From Candidatus Brevibacterium intestinavium (GTDB taxonomy: Bacteria > Actinomycetota > Actinomycetes > Actinomycetales > Brevibacteriaceae), in assembly GCA_019117545.1 (NCBI GenBank), contig DWZN01000238.1, positions 1 to 35,450 of the forward strand: DNA of 35,450 nt. The letters run 5' to 3'. This document shows positions 1-7,770 of the stretch, in pieces; position 1 is the first letter of the stretch, and each line of letters begins with the position of its first letter. The translations under genes were made by a program, and so were the position numbers. The notes beneath the pieces were generated by a model. That model saw nothing but the letters and a program-made list of their open reading frames with translations. It was not told the origin of the DNA and did not search any database.

Positions 1-1
1 C

Positions 2-130
2 CCGCACCTGCCGTATATGTACCACTGCCATATGCTCCTGCACGAGGACGAAGGGATGATGGGTCAGTTCGTCGTCATCGATCCCGGTCAGGAGGACGAG
101 GTCGGGGTGGCTGCCGGGCACGAGCACTGA
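2..130 (+). CDS. Multicopper oxidase, C-terminal end (partial)
   Basis: The gene enters from the left edge and only its last 42 codons are visible, ending in TGA at 128-130. The reading frame contains YHCHMLLHEDEGMMGQF. This is the HCHxxxHxxxxM signature of the C-terminal cupredoxin domain of multicopper oxidases: the Cys and flanking His residues bridge the type 1 and trinuclear copper sites, and the Met is the axial type 1 ligand. Such enzymes oxidise phenols, Cu(I) or other metals with O2. They are usually exported, but the N-terminus that would show this lies outside the window. The precise substrate (CueO-like, laccase-like or bilirubin-oxidase-like) cannot be told from this fragment. 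Confidence 0.85.
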   Translation, partial: PHLPYMYHCHMLLHEDEGMMGQFVVIDPGQEDEVGVAAGHEH

Positions 131-220
131 GGTGCTGGCATTTCCCGCGATCTTCGGCATATTGAACACTGGTCTGCGGCACCGCCGCGAATTCTACTAT
201 GCAGAAGTATACCAAGGGAG

Positions 221-226
221 TATATT
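221..226 (+). promoter_or_regulatory. Possible -10 element before the AbiEi-like gene
   Basis: TATATT lies 16 bases before the GTG at 243 in an AT-rich patch that stands out from the GC-rich surroundings. No convincing -35 is visible. A transcript from here would have a leader of only about 10 bases, in keeping with the absence of a properly spaced ribosome-binding site. Confidence 0.35.
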
Positions 227-242
227 TGTGCAGTGTTAAGGG

Positions 243-893
243 GTGGTGGTACTGGCGGAAGCAATCAGCATCCTGAGAGCAGTCGCCCGAGAGCCGTTGA
301 GGACGATGCGCTATCAGAATGCTCGCGGCTTGGGTTCCAACTCATGGCGGGTGCTCGATGAACTGGTTGATCAGGGTGCGCTCATGCGCTTAGCTCGCGG
401 AGTCTACACGGCTCCTCCCGATGGCAGGGACGCCCGGACATGGTCACCGAGTCTGGAGATTGCTGGACTCGCCGTTGCGACGGCTCGCCACGGTAAAGGC
501 AATGCAATCCTCATGGGGCTGGGTGCTGCGAGATTCTGGGGTGCGATCCCTCGTGCCGTGAGGAGTACGGTAGTCGCGGTCCCCGTTGCCGGAAGGCGGC
601 CATTGGAGATCGGAACCGGCACAGTGCATTTCGCGCATCGTGAGTTGGAGCGATTGGAAGCGGTGTCGGAAGGCACCGAGCTCGGCTGCGGCCTCATCAC
701 GACAAGAGAGCAGACTCTCTATGATCTGCTGATGCGACCGGCGCAGGGTGGTGCCGCGGCGGCTGCTGCAGAAGGGGCTCGAAATCTGCTCCCACAAATC
801 GATGACAGTGAATTCGAAGATCTCGTCTCGACCGCTCCGCGAGTGAATGACGAGGTGAGAAAGGTGCTGAAGGCGAGAGGGGGAACATCATGA
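243..893 (+). CDS. AbiEi family type IV antitoxin / transcriptional regulator
   Basis: This 216-residue protein resembles AbiEi antitoxins. An N-terminal winged-helix region (about residues 1-60, with WRVLDELVDQGALMRLARGVYTAP typical of the family) is followed by the AbiEi C-terminal domain. In characterised AbiE systems, AbiEi represses its own operon and counteracts AbiEii, a nucleotidyltransferase toxin. An in-frame TAA at 237-239 rules out any earlier start, so GTG 243 is the first possible one. Its only purine-rich sequence (AAGGGG) abuts the start codon, so translation may be leaderless or weak. The stop overlaps an ATG at 890 (ATGA), but the expected toxin gene downstream is damaged. 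The antitoxin reading frame itself looks intact. Confidence 0.8.
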   Translation: MVVLAEAISILRAVAREPLRTMRYQNARGLGSNSWRVLDELVDQGALMRLARGVYTAPPDGRDARTWSPSLEIAGLAVATARHGKGNAILMGLGAARFWGAIPRAVRSTVVAVPVAGRRPLEIGTGTVHFAHRELERLEAVSEGTELGCGLITTREQTLYDLLMRPAQGGAAAAAAEGARNLLPQIDDSEFEDLVSTAPRVNDEVRKVLKARGGTS

Positions 894-932
894 CCCCATT
901 GGCGGACGCATCGCAAGAAGGAGCTCTCAGGC

Positions 933-1330
933 ATGTTGGACGAGGACGAGGCAATCAACTCTGCGCAGAAGTTCGGAGTCGCTGAATCGCAGGTTCGACG
1001 TGACCATGTCATTTCCCATGGCTCGCGGCATCTGTGGCAGATGATGTTGTCTTCTTCGGAGGTACGGCCCTGACTCGGACACATCTTCCGGACCTGAGGC
1101 TGTCCGAAGACATCGACCTGATCGCATTGGGTGATCGTGGCGCGACAGCGGCTGCCATTCAGCGAGCCGTCGTCAAACGGCACGGCCCGTTCACGAGCTC
1201 TGAGTCCATTTCGTTCGACGGGATTCCCTCCGAGGAGGAGTGGACTGCCGCGCTGGCCCACCAGTGTCGACCGAAGGTCAGCGCCTCGGAAGCGGCCTCA
1301 GTTGTCCAGGCGGCATGGTCGTCCGTTTGA
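933..1330 (+). pseudogene. AbiEii-like nucleotidyltransferase toxin, frameshifted and internally deleted
   Basis: ATG 933 has a good ribosome site (AAGGAG at 918-923) and opens MLDEDEAINSAQKFGVAESQVRRDHVISH, a typical AbiEii N-terminus. After codon His (1017-1019) the frame is lost. The expected continuation LAASVADDVVFFGGTAL...LSEDIDL, which carries the nucleotidyltransferase GG and DxD-type motifs, is read in another frame from about 1022. That frame runs to a TGA at 1328-1330, but the total is only about 130 residues where the family usually has 220-300. After IDLIALGDRGATAAAIQRAV the text jumps to what looks like the family C-terminus (EEWTAALAHQ...VQAAW), so the middle of the domain appears deleted as well. 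No full-length toxin can be made. Confidence 0.75.
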
Positions 1331-1390
1331 GGGGCGGAGCTTGATCGCCGCCGTCGTGAGTTTTCATCGGGCCGAACGCGACGATGAGTC

Positions 1391-2149
1391 TCACACCGCC
1401 GTGTAGCCGCCGTCGATGAGGTAGTACGCACCGGTGACGAATGAGGCGTCATCGGATAGGAGGAACGAGACGACCTTCGCCACTTCGTCGGCGGTGCCCA
1501 GGCGGCCGAGCGGGTGCTTGGCCTTGAGTCCGTCGAGAGTTTCGGCATCGAGGTTGTTCTCGAGCAGCGGGGTCGTGATGTATCCGGGGCCGACCGCGTT
1601 GATGCGCAGACCTTCGGTGCCGTATTCGGCGGCGGCATTCTTCGTGATGCCGACGACTCCGTGCTTGGCTGCGGTATAGGCGCCGTTGTTGACCGCGGCG
1701 ACCGTGCCGTGGATCGAGGCCATATTGACGATCGCCGAGTCCTTCGCGCCCGCCTTGAGCATGGCCGGGATCTGGTGGCGCATTCCGTAGAGGACGCCGT
1801 TGAGGTTGATGTCGATGACCTGGTCCCAGGAGTCGAGGTCGGTCTCGCCTGCGGGGGCCTGGTCTCCGCCGATGCCGGCATTGTTCACCGCGTAGTTGAG
1901 TCCGCCGTAGGTGTCGACGGCGAACTGGACGACTTTCTCCGAATCTTCCTTCGAGCTCGTGTCCTGCTTGATCGCCGAGGCGGTCCCGCTGGTCTTCGCG
2001 ATCTCATCGGCGACGCGCTGCGCGGCGTCGAGGTTGATGTCCGTGATGACGACCTTCGCACCCTTGGAAGCGAGGTCCTTGGAGATCGCTTCTCCGAGAC
2101 CCGAGCCGCCGCCGGTGACGAGTGCGACCTTGTTCGTGAAATCTGCCAT
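1391..2149 (-). CDS. SDR family NAD(P)-dependent oxidoreductase
   Basis: This is a classical short-chain dehydrogenase/reductase of 252 residues. Visible motifs are the cofactor glycine motif TGGGSGLG (12-19), an Asp at 37 after the second beta strand (favouring NAD over NADP), NNAG (89-92), the catalytic Ser145, Tyr158 and Lys162 (AYTAAKHG), and the C-terminal FVTGAYYLIDGGYTAV. The family oxidises or reduces alcohols and ketones in the cytoplasm; the substrate cannot be read from the sequence. The start at 2149 is chosen over an upstream in-frame ATG because AAGAAGG lies about 8 bases before it and the Rossmann fold begins immediately. It is transcribed away from the DHFR-like gene across a 200-base gap. 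Confidence 0.92.
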   Translation of the reverse strand: MADFTNKVALVTGGGSGLGEAISKDLASKGAKVVITDINLDAAQRVADEIAKTSGTASAIKQDTSSKEDSEKVVQFAVDTYGGLNYAVNNAGIGGDQAPAGETDLDSWDQVIDINLNGVLYGMRHQIPAMLKAGAKDSAIVNMASIHGTVAAVNNGAYTAAKHGVVGITKNAAAEYGTEGLRINAVGPGYITTPLLENNLDAETLDGLKAKHPLGRLGTADEVAKVVSFLLSDDASFVTGAYYLIDGGYTAV

Positions 2150-2297
2150 GGTGATGACCTTCTTTCTCGAAAACCTTTGGGGCCATGCTGATGTGGTCCT
2201 TACCAGCCGGAACGACGAAATGGCGGAGAACATTCCTCTGTCTGCGGGCCTGCTCGATCACACCAGCCATTGATCGGACGTCGCAACGATGGTTAAC

Positions 2298-2316
2298 TGA
2301 TTGCATTCAGCAATCA
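2298..2316. promoter_or_regulatory. Perfect 7-bp palindrome in a divergent promoter region
   Basis: TGATTGC-ATTCA-GCAATCA is a perfect 7-bp inverted repeat with a 5-base centre. It lies 33 bases before the start of the DHFR-like gene and about 150 bases before the divergently read SDR gene. Position and symmetry suit an operator for a dimeric repressor of either gene. A small hairpin is the alternative. No regulator gene is adjacent. Confidence 0.4.
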
Positions 2317-2349
2317 CCGGCGAGGGGCGCCGCAGCTCAAGAGGGAGTG

Positions 2350-2928
2350 ATGGGAAAAGTGGCATGGGGCTTCACCGCCTCGATCGACGGGTTCATCGCC
2401 GGGCCGGGCCATGACATGTCATGGCTTTCGGCCTCCGAACCGAATGCCGAGGGCACCACCGAGGGCATGGCGGCGAAGGTCGCCGTCATCATCTCCGGCC
2501 GCCGCGGCTACGACGCGGCCAGGGCGCAGGCCGATGAACGCGACGAGATGACCTCCGAGGCCTACGGTGGTGCGTGGTCGGGGACGGAATTCGTCCTCAC
2601 TCATCGTCCCGAGGAGCTGGCGGGAGATGCCTCGGTGACCGCGATGAACTGCACCATCACCGAGGCGGTCGAGAAGGCACAGCGGATTGCCGGGGATCGC
2701 GATATCCAGATCATCAGCGCCGATATCGCCCGGCAGGCGCTCGAAGTCGACCTCATCGACGAACTCCAGGTCTATGTGGCTCCGGTCTTCCTCGGCGACG
2801 GGACCCGGATCTTCGACGTGCCGGGCGGGCGCCGGGTCGACTGGGAGCTCGCGATGATCGATACGGCGAACGCGCGCAGTTTCGGTCGCACCTACCGGCC
2901 CAAAAGGTCTAGCCCTCGCGCCTGCTGA
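2350..2928 (+). CDS. Dihydrofolate reductase / RibD C-terminal family protein
   Basis: The 192-residue protein has the layout of the RibD C-terminal (DHFR-fold) family. It begins VAWGFTASIDGFIAG, carries IISGRRGYD and EFVLTHRPEE in the NADPH-binding region, and ends with the family's LIDELQVYVAPVFLGDGTRIFD. Members reduce pterin- or flavin-precursor-like substrates with NADPH, but most stand-alone copies, like this one, have no known substrate. ATG 2350 is preceded by GAGGGAG and matches the conserved start; the reading frame extends upstream without a recognisable domain. Its last 20 bases overlap the 3' end of the convergent alarmone synthetase gene (2909-2928). Confidence 0.85.
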   Translation: MGKVAWGFTASIDGFIAGPGHDMSWLSASEPNAEGTTEGMAAKVAVIISGRRGYDAARAQADERDEMTSEAYGGAWSGTEFVLTHRPEELAGDASVTAMNCTITEAVEKAQRIAGDRDIQIISADIARQALEVDLIDELQVYVAPVFLGDGTRIFDVPGGRRVDWELAMIDTANARSFGRTYRPKRSSPRAC

Positions 2929-3619
2929 GGTCCCACAGGATCCGCATCGCCTCGTCGTCGAAGTCCTCGCCGGTGTCGACGGCCGGGGCCCGGTCGTGGA
3001 CCTCGGAGTGCAGCTGCTCCATCCGTCGGTCGAGCTGGTCGGAGGCGTCGGCCGCCTCGGTGAGCTCGTCGATCAGCCGGTCGGGGACGTCGCCGTTGAA
3101 CTTGTAGTGGATCTTGTGCTCCAGGCTGGCCCAGAAGTCCATGGCGATCGTGCGGATCTGGACTTCGCAGATGACCGGCACCGGTCCGCCGTGGAGGAAC
3201 ACGGGCACCTCGAGGATCGCGTGCAGGCTGCGATAGCCATTCGGCTTCGGGTGGGCGATGTAGTCCTTGATCTCGACGACCCGGATGTCGTCCTGCGCGG
3301 TGAGCAGTTCGAGCACATGGTAGGTGTCGGCGATGAAGCTGCAGGTGATGCGGATGCCTGCGATGTCCGTGATCTCCTTGCGGATGACATCGATCTCCAG
3401 CGGCAGACCGCGGCGGCGGATCTTCGCCAGCAGGCTCCGCGGAGACTTCACCCGCGAGGAGATGTGCTCGATCGGGTTGTAGCTGTGGGCGTGGACGGAC
3501 TCCTCGCGCAGGATCGAGATCTTCGTGAGCATCTCGTCGACGACGAACCGATGCTGCATGATCAGCCGGGAGAAGTCCATGCGCAGGGTGCGCAGGCTGT
3601 CGAGCTGTTCCGACGTCAT
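2909..3619 (-). CDS. Small alarmone synthetase (GTP pyrophosphokinase, RelA/SpoT-like synthetase domain only)
   Basis: This stand-alone (p)ppGpp synthetase of 236 residues has no HD hydrolase, TGS or ACT domains. It transfers pyrophosphate from ATP to GTP or GDP. Motifs in order: an HISSRVKSPRSLLAKI segment (52-67, ATP-contacting basic residues), DIAGIR (85-90), KPNGYRSLH (125-133, the GTP-binding Tyr), EVQIRT (152-157, catalytic Glu and Gln) and ASLEHKIHYK (164-173). The length and the C-terminal helical tail match RelQ/YjbM-type synthetases, which often form tetramers. The ATG at 3619 (GAGGA 7 bases before) is preferred to one at 3640. It lies downstream of the iclR gene on the same strand, with an 89-base gap that contains a short GC hairpin (3677-3691). 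Confidence 0.92.
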   Translation of the reverse strand: MTSEQLDSLRTLRMDFSRLIMQHRFVVDEMLTKISILREESVHAHSYNPIEHISSRVKSPRSLLAKIRRRGLPLEIDVIRKEITDIAGIRITCSFIADTYHVLELLTAQDDIRVVEIKDYIAHPKPNGYRSLHAILEVPVFLHGGPVPVICEVQIRTIAMDFWASLEHKIHYKFNGDVPDRLIDELTEAADASDQLDRRMEQLHSEVHDRAPAVDTGEDFDDEAMRILWDLSRREG

Positions 3620-3708
3620 CGCCGATTCCTCGGTTCTCATGATCCTCCCGCTGTCTGGATTCCTTCCGCAGTCTATCGGCCGCCCGGGCCGCAAGCGCTC
3701 GCGGCAGG

Positions 3709-4479
3709 TCAGTCGAGCGCCCCGCCGTCGACAGCCAGGTCCTGGGTGATCCTCGCCGAGGCGGTCCTCAGGGCCCGCATGATCGCGGGCACGCCCTTCC
3801 TGTGCTCGGAGTCGATGACGACGCCGAGTCCGGCGATCGCCATCCCGCCTCCGTCGAAGACCGGGACCGTGATGCCGGTCGTGCCCTCGTCGATGTGCCC
3901 CGACAGCTCGGCGAAATGATGGGACCGGATCGTCGAGAGCATCGTCCGCAGGGCGGCCGGATCCGTCGTCGTCTTCTCCGTGAGCGCGTTCAGCGGCCCC
4001 CGCAGATAGGCCTCGCGCACATGCTTGGGCGCATAGGCCAGCAGTACGAGCCCGCACGAGGACGCATGCGCCGGCAGTCGCCCGGCCGTCTTCGAGCGAT
4101 GGACGACCGCGTTCGGCGCCGACATCCGCTCGATGATGAGCACCTCGCGCTCGCGGAGGATCCCCAGCTGAGTGTTCTCGCCGACGAACTCATGGACGGC
4201 CATCATGTGCGGCCTGGCCACCGAGGCGAGATCGACGGCATCCGAGGCTCGGTTCGACAGCTCCCACATCCCCACTCCGATCCGGAGCCGGCCGCTGGGA
4301 TCGCGCTGCAGCAGATCATGGCGCATCATATCGCCGACCAGCCGGTAGGCCGTGGACTTCGGCAGTTCGGCACGAGCGGCGATCTCCTCGGTGCTCAGGC
4401 TCTGGTGATCCGGATCGAAGGCGGCGAACACGCGCACGAGTCGATCGATCATCGCATCGCCGGACCGGGAGTTCGCCAT
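3709..4479 (-). CDS. IclR family transcriptional regulator
   Basis: The 256-residue protein has an N-terminal winged helix-turn-helix (about 8-65; LSTEEIAARAELPKSTAYRLVGDMMRHDLLQRD) and a C-terminal IclR effector-binding domain (about 75-250) with the usual LPAHASSCGLVLLAY and GITVPVFDGGG...GLGVV segments. IclR proteins commonly control aromatic catabolism and bind a pathway acid. The gene is divergent from the benzoylformate decarboxylase operon, with 150 bases between the start codons, so it is the natural candidate regulator of that operon. Whether it activates or represses cannot be seen. Confidence 0.93.
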   Translation of the reverse strand: MANSRSGDAMIDRLVRVFAAFDPDHQSLSTEEIAARAELPKSTAYRLVGDMMRHDLLQRDPSGRLRIGVGMWELSNRASDAVDLASVARPHMMAVHEFVGENTQLGILREREVLIIERMSAPNAVVHRSKTAGRLPAHASSCGLVLLAYAPKHVREAYLRGPLNALTEKTTTDPAALRTMLSTIRSHHFAELSGHIDEGTTGITVPVFDGGGMAIAGLGVVIDSEHRKGVPAIMRALRTASARITQDLAVDGGALD

Positions 4480-4495
4480 GCCCCGATCCTAGCGA

Positions 4496-4507
4496 TTCCG
4501 AGAGGAA
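4496..4507. promoter_or_regulatory. Candidate IclR operator (short inverted repeat)
   Basis: TTCC-GAGA-GGAA, a perfect 4-bp inverted repeat, lies 16 bases upstream of the iclR start codon in the iclR/decarboxylase divergent region. IclR sites are often short TTCC/GGAA-like palindromes, so an autoregulatory operator is plausible. The repeat is short enough to arise by chance. Confidence 0.3.
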
Positions 4508-4629
4508 ATTCTCAATCAATGGAAACACTGTGGCTCCTGGTGGTCCGGGTCACTACTCTGACGAGAGGTGCACCACAGTCCTCGGTCGGCGGTGCCCGCA
4601 GATCCGCCACATCAAGGAGCATCACGTCG

Positions 4630-6234
4630 ATGACGACAGTCACGGTTCGCCGAGCAGTTCACGAGATCATGGCCTTCCACGGGATGACGACGATCTTCGG
4701 CAATCCCGGTTCCAATGAGCTGCCCTTCCTCAAGGACCTGCCCGCCCGCTACATCCTCGGCCTTCACGAAGCCGCCGTCGTGGCCATGGCCGACGGCCAC
4801 TCGATGATCACGAATCGGCCCACGCTGGTCAGTCTCCACGCCGCCTCGGGCACGGGCAACGGCCTCGGGGCCCTGACGAACTCGGCGATCTCGAAGTCGA
4901 AGCTCGTCATCACCGCCGGTCAGCAGGTCCGGGACATGATCGGGCCCGAGGTCATGCTCGCCAATGTCGAGGCTCCCAAACTGGCCGAACCCCTCGTCCA
5001 CCAATCGCTGGAACCCCTGAGCGCTCACGATGTGCCCCGCGCGTTCTCCCAGTCGGTCTTCGCCTCCGAACACGGACCCGTCTATCTGTCCGTGCCCTAC
5101 GACGACTGGGACGCCGAGGTGCCCGCCGACCGGATCGATCAGCTCTCCCGCCATGTGACCTCCGCCCGCACCGTCGATCCGACCGTCGTCGCCGAACTCG
5201 CGCAGAAGCTGCGAGCGGCAACCTCGCCGGTGCTCGTCCTCGGCCCCGAGGTCGACGACGAACGCGTCTGGGACACCACGATCGCCCTGTCCGAGGCCTT
5301 CGACCTGCCCGTCTGGGCCGCCCCGTCGCTGTCGCGTCTGCCGTTTCCCAACCAGCACCCGAACTTCCGCGGAGTCCTGCCCGCCGGCATCGCCCCGATC
5401 GGCCAGATCCTCGGGTCCCACGACCTCGCCTTGGTCATCGGCGCCCCGGTCTTCCGCTATCACCAGTGGCAGCCGGGTCAGTACCTGCCCGAGACCACCG
5501 AGCTCATCCAGATCGGTGAGGACACCGCGGCCGCCGCCCGCGCGCCCTTCGGCGATGCCCTCATCGCCGACCCCGTGCAGACGCTCCTGGCGCTGGCGAA
5601 GACCCTCGACGTCGCCGACCCAGCCGCCGAGCCCGGCCCGGCACGGGCGATCGCCGCTCCGGCCACCTCGGCGACCGACGGCGTCCTCCACCCGGAGGAG
5701 GTCTTCGCCGGTCTGCGCGAGACGATGCCGGCCGAGACCCGCTACGTCGTCGAATCCACCTCGACGAACGCGGCGTTCTGGGCGCAGATGGACCTCGAGC
5801 TGCCCGGCTCCTACTTCTTCCCGGCCTCCGGCGGCCTCGGCTGGGGACTGCCCGCCTCCATGGGCGTGGCCCTGGCCGACCCGATCCGTCCGGTCGTGGC
5901 GATCATCGGCGACGGCTCTGCCCACTACTCGATCTCGGCCCTGCGCACCGCCGTCGAGGAGAACATCGGAGTCATCATCGTCCTGCTGCGCAACGGCACC
6001 TACGGGGCCCTGGACTGGTTCGCGGACATGCTCGACGTCGACAAGGCCCCGGGGCTCGACCTCGGCGAGGTCGACTTCGTGTCCATCGCCGCCGGCTACG
6101 GGATGCACGCCGAACACGCCGGAAGCGCCGATGGGTTCGACCGCGCCCTCAGCGAGGCGATCGACCGTGCCGGACAGGGCCGCGCCAGCCTGATCGAAGT
6201 CAACACCGAGAAGACACGACCAGAGAAGGAATAG
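4630..6234 (+). CDS. mdlC: Benzoylformate decarboxylase (thiamine diphosphate enzyme)
   Basis: The 534-residue enzyme decarboxylates benzoylformate (phenylglyoxylate) to benzaldehyde with ThDP and Mg2+. It aligns closely, from memory, with the Pseudomonas putida enzyme. The active-site residues are present: Ser28 in GNPGSNELPFL, Glu47 in GLHEAAVV (the ThDP-activating Glu), His70 in SLHAASGTGN and His278 in VFRYHQ. The ThDP motif begins IIGDGSAHYSISAL and ends near LLRNGTYGAL. The ATG at 4630 has AAGGAG 10 bases before it and gives the family's usual N-terminus. It is first in an operon with benzaldehyde dehydrogenase and an aromatic-acid carrier. No mandelate dehydrogenase is nearby, so the pathway here seems to start from the keto acid. 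A ring-hydroxylated benzoylformate is an alternative substrate. Confidence 0.93.
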   Translation: MTTVTVRRAVHEIMAFHGMTTIFGNPGSNELPFLKDLPARYILGLHEAAVVAMADGHSMITNRPTLVSLHAASGTGNGLGALTNSAISKSKLVITAGQQVRDMIGPEVMLANVEAPKLAEPLVHQSLEPLSAHDVPRAFSQSVFASEHGPVYLSVPYDDWDAEVPADRIDQLSRHVTSARTVDPTVVAELAQKLRAATSPVLVLGPEVDDERVWDTTIALSEAFDLPVWAAPSLSRLPFPNQHPNFRGVLPAGIAPIGQILGSHDLALVIGAPVFRYHQWQPGQYLPETTELIQIGEDTAAAARAPFGDALIADPVQTLLALAKTLDVADPAAEPGPARAIAAPATSATDGVLHPEEVFAGLRETMPAETRYVVESTSTNAAFWAQMDLELPGSYFFPASGGLGWGLPASMGVALADPIRPVVAIIGDGSAHYSISALRTAVEENIGVIIVLLRNGTYGALDWFADMLDVDKAPGLDLGEVDFVSIAAGYGMHAEHAGSADGFDRALSEAIDRAGQGRASLIEVNTEKTRPEKE

Positions 6235-6247
6235 GGGAGAAGAGACC

Positions 6248-7711
6248 ATGAGCGAGAACAGCTTCCTGGGATCGGACTGGCACAGCAGGATCTTCACCGG
6301 CCGGTGGACCGAAGGCGCGGGGGAGACCTACGACGTCATCGAACCGGCGACGGGGGCGTCCCTGGGCCGCCTCGGCGCCGCCAGCGCCGATGACGTCACC
6401 ACCGCGGCCACGCGGGCCGCGGCCGCACAGAAGCAGTGGGCACGGACCACACCGGCCGAACGCGCCGCCGTGCTCCGCCGGGCCGGGGCGCTGTGGGCCG
6501 AGCACGCCGAGGAGATCTCGGACTGGATCATCCGCGAATCCGGTGCCATCCCCGCCAAGGCCGGACTCGAGGTCAGCTCCGCCGAACAGATCTGCTACGA
6601 GTCCTCCGCGCTGCCCAGCCACCCCAAGGGCCAGGTGCTGACCTCGAACGAACCCCGCTGGTCCTTCGCCCGCCGAGTCCCGGCCGGAGTCGTGTCCGTC
6701 ATCGCCCCGTTCAACTTCCCCCTCATCCTCTCCATCCGCTCGGTCGCCCCGGCGCTGGCCCTGGGCAACGCGGTCCTGCTCAAACCCGACCCCCGCACCG
6801 CGGTCTGCGGCGGTGTCGCCCTGGCCAGGATCTTCGCCGAGGCGGGTCTGCCCGAGGGGCTCCTCCAGGTCCTGCCCGGTGGGCTCGACGCCGGTGAGGC
6901 CGTCGTCGCCGCCCCCGAGGTCTCCGTCATCTCCTTCACCGGGTCGACCGCGGCCGGCCGCAAGGTCGGCGAGGCCGCCGGTCGCCTCCTCAAGCGCTGC
7001 CACCTGGAGCTCGGCGGCAACAATGCGCTCGTCGTCCTGCCCGGCGCCGAGGTCGGTCCGGCCACCTCGGCCGGGGCTTTCGGTTCGTGGATGCACCAGG
7101 GACAGATCTGCATGACCACCGGCCGCCACCTCGTCCACGAATCGATCGCCGACGACTACGTCGAGCAGCTGTCCAGCCGTGCCCGGAACCTGCCGGTGGG
7201 CGATCCCGCCGCCGAGGAGGTCGCGATCGGGCCGATCATCGACGACAAGCAGCGGAGCAGCATCCGCGAGATCATCGACAAGGCCACCGCCGACGGCGCC
7301 CGGCTCGTCGCCGGAGGGCCCGGTGAGGGAGCCTTCGTCCCACCCACGGTGCTCACCGACCTGACCCCGTCGAACCCGGCCTGGTCGCAGGAGATCTTCG
7401 GGCCCGTGGCCCCCGTGGCGACGTTCTCCACCCTCGACGAGGCCGCCGAGATGGTCAACGCCAGCGAATACGGACTCTCCCTGGGCATCCTCGGCGATGT
7501 GGGCATGGCCATGGAGCTGGCCGACCTCGTCGACACCGGCAAGATCCACATCAACGAACAGACCGTCTCCGATGAGGCCAATGTGCCCTTCGGCGGCATG
7601 AAGGACTCGGGCAACGGGTCCCGCTTCGGCGGGGCCGAGGCCAATATCGAGGCCTTCACCGAAACCCAATGGGTGACGATGCGCTCGACGATCGCTGACT
7701 ACCCGTTCTGA
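6248..7711 (+). CDS. Benzaldehyde dehydrogenase (aldehyde dehydrogenase superfamily)
   Basis: The 487-residue NAD(P)-dependent aldehyde dehydrogenase has the catalytic Cys288 (GQICMTTGRH) and general-base Glu254 (HLELGGNNAL) at the normal 34-residue spacing. SFTGSTAAG and APFNFPL come from the cofactor-binding region. The SWMHQGQICMTTGR and HLELGGNNAL wording is typical of the XylC/vanillin dehydrogenase-like branch that acts on aromatic aldehydes. It follows the decarboxylase by 13 bases, with GGGGAGAAGAGA as ribosome site, so it should oxidise the benzaldehyde formed there to benzoate. The sequence does not settle the cofactor preference. Confidence 0.9.
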   Translation: MSENSFLGSDWHSRIFTGRWTEGAGETYDVIEPATGASLGRLGAASADDVTTAATRAAAAQKQWARTTPAERAAVLRRAGALWAEHAEEISDWIIRESGAIPAKAGLEVSSAEQICYESSALPSHPKGQVLTSNEPRWSFARRVPAGVVSVIAPFNFPLILSIRSVAPALALGNAVLLKPDPRTAVCGGVALARIFAEAGLPEGLLQVLPGGLDAGEAVVAAPEVSVISFTGSTAAGRKVGEAAGRLLKRCHLELGGNNALVVLPGAEVGPATSAGAFGSWMHQGQICMTTGRHLVHESIADDYVEQLSSRARNLPVGDPAAEEVAIGPIIDDKQRSSIREIIDKATADGARLVAGGPGEGAFVPPTVLTDLTPSNPAWSQEIFGPVAPVATFSTLDEAAEMVNASEYGLSLGILGDVGMAMELADLVDTGKIHINEQTVSDEANVPFGGMKDSGNGSRFGGAEANIEAFTETQWVTMRSTIADYPF

Positions 7712-7770
7712 TCCGCCCCCTCCACCCGACCGGCCGACCGCCGGTCACCGCCGACCGCACGGAGACACCG

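Noticed and set aside
3677..3691. Hairpin CGGCC-GCCCG-GGCCG between iclR and the alarmone synthetase as a terminator
   Set aside because: The stem is only 5 bp, there is no T tract, and such short GC palindromes are frequent by chance in this DNA.
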